Below are positions 6,391 through 9,277 of a stretch of 9,277 nt of DNA, piece by piece; position 1 is the first letter of the stretch, and each line of letters opens with the position of its first letter. The notes under the pieces are model-generated. The model saw nothing but the letters and a program-made list of their open reading frames with translations, was not told where the DNA came from and searched no databases. The DNA lies in contig SKSP01000017.1 of the NCBI GenBank assembly GCA_007122945.1, positions 1 through 9,277 of the forward strand, read 5' to 3'. Source of the DNA: Ilumatobacteraceae bacterium. Its GTDB lineage: Bacteria; Actinomycetota; Acidimicrobiia; Acidimicrobiales; Ilumatobacteraceae. Both the position numbers and the translations under genes were made by a program.

Positions 6391-7227
6391 ATGCTCCTGG
6401 GCGTGTTCGGGGCGGGAACGGCCGCCCGGGCAGATCCCCGCGTGATGGCCGAGATCGCGGTCGCCGCCGAGCAACGGGGCTTCGAATCGCTGTGGGTGGG
6501 TGAGCACGTGGCGTTGCCCGAACCACGGACCGACCGCTCGCCGCTCGCGGCCTCGACGTTGCTCCACGATCCCCTGATCGCACTGACCTACGTCGCAGCG
6601 CGCACCGAGCGCGTGCGGCTCGGTACCGGCGTGCTGTTACTGCCGCTGCGTCACCCGGTGGTGCTCGCCAAGCAGGTGGCCTCGCTCGACGTGCTCTCCG
6701 AGGGACGGGTGCTGCTGGGTGTGGGGGTCGGGACGTTGCCCGAGGAGTTCGCGGCCGTCGGGGTGTCGATGCACGACCGCGGCCGGCGGACGGACGAGTA
6801 CCTGGCGGCGCTGCGGGCGCTGTGGGAGCAGGAGCGCCCCGAGCTGATCGGCGACTACGTCCGCATCACCGCCGTCGATGCCCACCCGCGCCCGGTCCAG
6901 CGCCCGGTGCCGGTGCTCGTCGGAGGGCACAGCGATGCTGCGCTGCGCCGAGCGGTTCGCAGCGCCCAGGGCTGGTACGGGTTCGGTCTCGACGTGCCCG
7001 AGGCCGCCGCGCTGATCGGGCGCCTGCGTGAGTTGGAGTGCGAGTTGGGGCGGTCCGATCACGCGGGCTCCTTGGAGATCACGCTCACCCCGCCGCTGCG
7101 CTCGACCGAGCGCGCGGCCTACGAGGACATGGGCGTCGATCGACTCGTGATGGTGCCCTCGAACAGCCTGGACCGGGACGGCCTGTTGGCCTGGCTCGAC
7201 GAACGTGCCCCCGCGGGCCCGACGTGA
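6391..7227 (+). CDS. LLM-class (luciferase-like) F420-type oxidoreductase (278 aa)
   Basis: Belongs to the bacterial luciferase-like TIM-barrel superfamily that uses FMN or, commonly in actinobacteria, coenzyme F420. Seen: the N-terminal AAEQRGFESLWVGEHV, the core TERVRLGTGVLLLPLRHPVVLAKQ (LLLPLRHP at 82-89), LSEGRVLLGVGVG, then RRTDEYLAALRALW and VPVLVGGHSDAALRRA (GGH at 178-180). This pattern is typical of the F420-dependent subgroup; cofactor assignment is inference. ATG 6391 follows the alcohol dehydrogenase stop with zero spacing, so coupled translation is likely. No ribosome-binding site was picked out. The reaction and substrate are unknown. Confidence 0.92.
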   Translation: MLLGVFGAGTAARADPRVMAEIAVAAEQRGFESLWVGEHVALPEPRTDRSPLAASTLLHDPLIALTYVAARTERVRLGTGVLLLPLRHPVVLAKQVASLDVLSEGRVLLGVGVGTLPEEFAAVGVSMHDRGRRTDEYLAALRALWEQERPELIGDYVRITAVDAHPRPVQRPVPVLVGGHSDAALRRAVRSAQGWYGFGLDVPEAAALIGRLRELECELGRSDHAGSLEITLTPPLRSTERAAYEDMGVDRLVMVPSNSLDRDGLLAWLDERAPAGPT

Positions 7228-7241
7228 CCGGTTCCCGGAGT

Positions 7242-7263
7242 GGCGGCGCTCAGTCGCCCCGCC
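7242..7263. terminator. Possible shared hairpin between convergent genes
   Basis: GGCG (7245-7248) pairs with CGCC (7255-7258) around a 6-base loop, and GGC (7242-7244) pairs with GCC (7261-7263) after a 2-base bulge. The loop contains the stop codon of the minus-strand gene. No T-tract is present on either side, so it is only a candidate bidirectional terminator in the 22-base gap. Confidence 0.3.
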
Positions 7264-7888
7264 GGTCCGGGTCGTGCTCGGCCGCGGCCTCCGCGCGTTC
7301 CCAGAACTCGTGCCAGCTCGGGTAGGCGTCGGGCAGGTAGTGCGTGGTGAGTGCCTGGTCGGCGTCGCTCCCGTGGTCGACGTCGCGGGCGAGGCGGGGC
7401 CGCTCGGCGGCGTCGACCATGTACAGCCGGTGGAAGCGGCGCCGCTCGAAGCACCACTCGCCGTCCACCCGGACGTACGTGTCCCAGTACTGCAGGTAGC
7501 CCCAGTGCCACTCGCCGCTGTCGCGGTGCTCGATCTCGTCGTGGCAGTAGACGATGCCGCGGGCGTGGTCGGCGTCGTCGAACTCGATGGCGTGGTTCCC
7601 CACGAAGTGGACGCTGGCCTGGAAGGTTCGAAAGGTCCTGGTGAACCACGCCGCGAGCGCCTCGCGACCGGACTGGTCGCGCCCGACCCGCACATCGGGC
7701 GTGAAGAGCGACACGAGGTCGTCGATGTTGCGACTGTCGAGTGCCACGGCGTAACGCGACGGGAGCTGGCGGATCGCGGCGAGCGACTCCATGCGGTCGA
7801 GCCGCTCCTCGAGCGTCGTAGGCACCCACGGACCGAGCCGTGACGCGGTGGGCGGGGCCAGGTGGGATCGCGCGGATGATTCGGGCAT
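7250..7888 (-). CDS. SnoaL/NTF2-like fold protein (212 aa)
   Basis: A small alpha+beta barrel protein of the SnoaL_4/NTF2-like group, often found as an uncharacterised enzyme or binding protein in catabolic clusters. Seen: the N-terminal helix LEERLDRMESLAAIRQLPSRYAVALDSRNIDDLVSLFTPDV, then the beta sheet segments VHFVGNHAIEFDD, ARGIVYCHDEIEHRD, WHWGYLQYWDTYVRVDGEWCFERRRFHRLYM. After that a C-terminal tail with YPSWHEFWERAEAAA. ATG 7888 is kept because a -10-like hexamer sits 6 bases before it; GTG at 7825, nearer to the conserved helix, is a possible alternative start that would remove 21 poorly conserved-looking residues. It is convergent with the luciferase-like gene. Ligand or substrate unknown. 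Confidence 0.88.
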   Translation of the reverse strand: MPESSARSHLAPPTASRLGPWVPTTLEERLDRMESLAAIRQLPSRYAVALDSRNIDDLVSLFTPDVRVGRDQSGREALAAWFTRTFRTFQASVHFVGNHAIEFDDADHARGIVYCHDEIEHRDSGEWHWGYLQYWDTYVRVDGEWCFERRRFHRLYMVDAAERPRLARDVDHGSDADQALTTHYLPDAYPSWHEFWERAEAAAEHDPDRRGD

Positions 7889-7894
7889 GTCCGA

Positions 7895-7923
7895 ACACTA
7901 GGCCGCGACGGTGCCGTGGTCGG
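7895..7923 (-). promoter_or_regulatory. Weak candidate leaderless promoter for the SnoaL-like gene
   Basis: On the minus strand, TAGTGT (complement of 7895-7900) ends 6 bases before ATG 7888; CCGACC (complement of 7918-7923) lies 17 bases further up. The -10 is fair and the -35 poor. No ribosome-binding site is seen before the ATG, consistent with a leaderless mRNA. Confidence 0.3.
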
Positions 7924-7954
7924 TGGCCGCCCGCCTCGCGCTCAGCCACCGATC
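7918..7954 (-). terminator. Hairpin at the 3' end of the aldo/keto reductase gene
   Basis: GGTCGGTGGC (7918-7927) pairs with GCCACCGATC (7945-7954): 10 bp with one G-U wobble around a 17-base loop. It spans the stop codon of the aldo/keto reductase (7942-7944). No T-tract follows, which is common for GC-rich actinobacterial hairpins. It may end that transcript before the SnoaL-like gene, or stabilise its 3' end. Confidence 0.42.
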
Positions 7955-8877
7955 AGGTCGTCGACCTCGGATCGGTCCTCGTCGGTCAGCCGCCACGTCG
8001 ACGCGCTGACGTTCGCGCGCACTTGGTCGGCGGTGGTGGCACCAGCGATCACCGAAGCCACCAGCGGGTGCGAGGCGTGCCAGCTCATCGCCAGGTCGAG
8101 CAGCTCGTGGTCGCGCTCGGCGCACCAGCGGATCAGGCGTTCCACGACGGCGAGCTTGTCGTCGTCGATGAACTGCCGGGCCCGATCACCCCAGGCGACC
8201 AGCCGTGAGCCGGGCGGTCGTTCGGTCCCGGCGCGGTACTTGCCCGTGAGCAGACCGGACTCGAGAGGGAAGTAGGGAACGAACGCGGTGCCGAGCCGAT
8301 CACACAGATCGAACACACCGTCGTGTTCCGGGTCGCGGGTCAACACGCTGTAGTGGTTCTGGACGGACGCGTACGGCGGCACCCCGACCGACGCCGCGGC
8401 TCGGTGGGCGTTCTCGAGCTGGGCGGCCGAGAACCCCGAGCAACCGATCTCGCGGATCTTCCCCTCGGCGCGCAACTCGGCGAGGCAGCCGAGCGTCTCC
8501 TCCGCGGGTGTGTCCGGGTCGGGCCGATGCAGCTGGTAGTGGTCGATGCGATCGGTGCCGAGACGAGACAGGCTGGCCTCGAGGCTCGCCCGGATGCGCG
8601 TCGGGTCCCCGCCGCGCTCGCCGTCCTGGAGGCTCACCGGGCTGCCCCACTTCGTCGCGACGACGACCTGGTCGCGACGGCGGCCCAGGGCACGACCGAG
8701 GTACTCCTCCGACATCCCCGCGCCGTAGACCTCCGCCGTGTCGAAGTAGGTGATTCCCGCGTCGAGCGCCGCGTCCACCACGCCCTGCGTCGCGTCCGCG
8801 TCGATGCGCATCCCGAAGTTGTTGCAGCCGAGGCCCACCACCGACACACCGAGCTCGCCGATCCGACGTGTCTCCAT
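7942..8877 (-). CDS. Aldo/keto reductase (311 aa)
   Basis: NADPH-dependent carbonyl reductase of the AKR superfamily, cytoplasmic TIM barrel. The catalytic tetrad is intact: Asp46 and Tyr51 (TYFDTAEVYG), Lys76 (VVVATKWG) and His117 (YQLHRPD). Also typical are GKIREIGCSGFSAAQLE, the SVQNHYSVLTRD strand, VPYFPLESGLLTGKY and the C-terminal SVIAGATTADQVRANV cofactor region. The start is ATG 8877, where the family sequence begins (METRRIGELGVSVVGLGC). The frame is open upstream to 9009 but that stretch is Pro/Arg-rich, unlike the family, and crosses the promoter region. No good ribosome-binding site lies close to ATG 8877. Substrate unknown. Confidence 0.94.
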   Translation of the reverse strand: METRRIGELGVSVVGLGCNNFGMRIDADATQGVVDAALDAGITYFDTAEVYGAGMSEEYLGRALGRRRDQVVVATKWGSPVSLQDGERGGDPTRIRASLEASLSRLGTDRIDHYQLHRPDPDTPAEETLGCLAELRAEGKIREIGCSGFSAAQLENAHRAAASVGVPPYASVQNHYSVLTRDPEHDGVFDLCDRLGTAFVPYFPLESGLLTGKYRAGTERPPGSRLVAWGDRARQFIDDDKLAVVERLIRWCAERDHELLDLAMSWHASHPLVASVIAGATTADQVRANVSASTWRLTDEDRSEVDDLIGG

Positions 8878-8884
8878 CGCGGCC

Positions 8885-8913
8885 AACGTAGCTCCGGTCG
8901 CCCGTCGCGTCAC
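8885..8913 (-). promoter_or_regulatory. Candidate leaderless promoter for the aldo/keto reductase
   Basis: On the minus strand, GTGACG (complement of 8908-8913), a 17-base spacer, TACGTT (complement of 8885-8890), then 7 bases to ATG 8877. The -35 shares TGAC with the consensus and the -10 fits TAnnnT. The spacing would put the transcription start at the A of the ATG. Confidence 0.5.
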
Positions 8914-8962
8914 GATCGCCGGCCGCGACGCGCCCCGGGTTCGGACCGGGAGGACATCTGGG

Positions 8963-8976
8963 GGACCCGTGGGTCC
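8963..8976. repeat. Perfect palindrome in the divergent promoter region
   Basis: GGACCC (8963-8968), GT, GGGTCC (8971-8976): 6-bp perfect arms with a 2-base centre. It lies in the 165-base region between the aldo/keto reductase and the lipoprotein, 67 bases before the lipoprotein ATG, and may be an operator. I found no convincing promoter for the lipoprotein gene; ECF-type elements are possible but not shown. Confidence 0.45.
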
Positions 8977-9042
8977 GTAGAAGGGGGAGACCACCCATGG
9001 TCGACACACCCCCCCAACCGAGAAGTGAAGAGGCCCCCGAAC

Positions 9043-9277
9043 ATGAACCGCCCGAAGAAACTCCGTTCCTTGTCCGCGATCGCCGTTGCCGGTGCCCTCG
9101 TGCTCGCCGCCTGCGGTGACGATGGCAACGACACCGCCGACGCCCCCGAGCGCCCGTCCGAGGACATCGTCGAGGTCGCCAGCACCACTGACGGCTTCGC
9201 GACGCTGGTGTCCGCGGTCGGCGCGGCCGGACTCGTCGAGACCCTCCAGGGCGACGGTCCGTTCACGGTGTTCGCGC
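9043..9277 (+). CDS. Secreted lipoprotein with FAS1 (fasciclin) domain, 3' end outside window
   Basis: ATG 9043 has AGAGG at 9029-9033, 9 bases upstream. The product starts with a basic stretch (residues 1-8: Met, then Arg/Lys-rich), a hydrophobic segment (10-20) and a lipobox L21-A22-A23-C24, so it should be lipidated on Cys24 and anchored outside the membrane. An acidic, Ala/Asp-rich linker (25-40) is followed by the start of a FAS1 domain: DIVEVASTTDGFATLVSAV, then GLVETLQGDGPFTVFA at the edge. FAS1 domains are adhesion or ligand-binding modules. Only 78 codons are in the window. It is divergent from the aldo/keto reductase and probably unrelated to the catabolic genes. Confidence 0.92.
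   Translation, partial: MNRPKKLRSLSAIAVAGALVLAACGDDGNDTADAPERPSEDIVEVASTTDGFATLVSAVGAAGLVETLQGDGPFTVFA

Noticed and set aside
5230..6567. 445-codon minus-strand open frame opposite the alcohol dehydrogenase
   Set aside because: Shadow frame without domain signals; the plus strand has all zinc ligands and the Rossmann motif.
6637..7695. 352-codon minus-strand open frame covering the luciferase-like gene and part of the SnoaL-like gene
   Set aside because: Different frame from the SnoaL-like gene, Ser/Thr/Arg-rich and without family resemblance.
8878..9009. N-terminal extension of the aldo/keto reductase to 9009
   Set aside because: The extra 44 residues are unlike the family and would run over the promoter; METRRIGELG at 8877 is the normal family start.
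8997..9080. Small open frame from ATG 8997 before the lipoprotein
   Set aside because: It has no ribosome-binding site of note and is in a different frame from the lipoprotein, which has a clear signal peptide from ATG 9043.
1..9277. tRNA, rRNA, CRISPR array, insertion sequence or phage signature
   Set aside because: None seen: no clover-leaf candidates, no regularly spaced palindromic repeats, no transposase or integrase motifs, and no clear shift in base composition by eye.

Overview
The window is very GC-rich, almost fully coding, and uses GTG starts with 4-base start/stop overlaps. The gene content (two CaiB/BaiF CoA-transferases, an F420-type luciferase-like oxidoreductase, a FAS1 lipoprotein with an Actinobacteria-style signal peptide) suggests a high-GC actinobacterium. 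Acidimicrobiia (Ilumatobacter-like) is my best guess; this is an inference from composition and families, not a search result.

Left part, + strand (3-5148): a tightly packed five-gene operon. It begins with the 3' part of a UGSC-family selenoprotein. Two adjacent reading frames in the same phase (ending at 293, resuming at 294) are one gene joined by an in-frame TGA at 291-293. That TGA is followed directly by codons for Gly-Ser-Cys and by a hairpin placed and shaped like a bacterial SECIS element (302-329). Next come a 354-residue conserved protein of unknown function (536-1600), a CaiB/BaiF CoA-transferase (1593-2819), a D-2-hydroxyacid dehydrogenase (2816-3958) and a second CaiB/BaiF CoA-transferase (3955-5148). 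Every junction overlaps by 4 or 8 bases, so translation is probably coupled.

Middle part, + strand (5149-7227): a 147-base spacer holds four tandem 9-bp units running into a good sigma70-type promoter. It drives a zinc-dependent alcohol dehydrogenase (5296-6390) and a directly abutting luciferase-like monooxygenase/F420-type oxidoreductase (6391-7227).

Right part: two minus-strand genes, a SnoaL/NTF2-like protein (7250-7888) and an aldo/keto reductase (7942-8877). Each has a -10-like hexamer 6-7 bases before its ATG, suggesting leaderless transcripts. A divergent intergenic region (8878-9042) with a perfect 6-bp-arm palindrome leads to a FAS1-domain lipoprotein that runs off the right edge.

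Taken together, the window looks like a catabolic island for an unidentified small carboxylic or hydroxy acid. CoA-transferases would activate it, several dehydrogenases/reductases would oxidise or reduce it, and a selenol/thiol redox protein with its partner would do an uncharacterised step. The substrate cannot be deduced from the sequence. The selenoprotein and its partner are the most interesting content.
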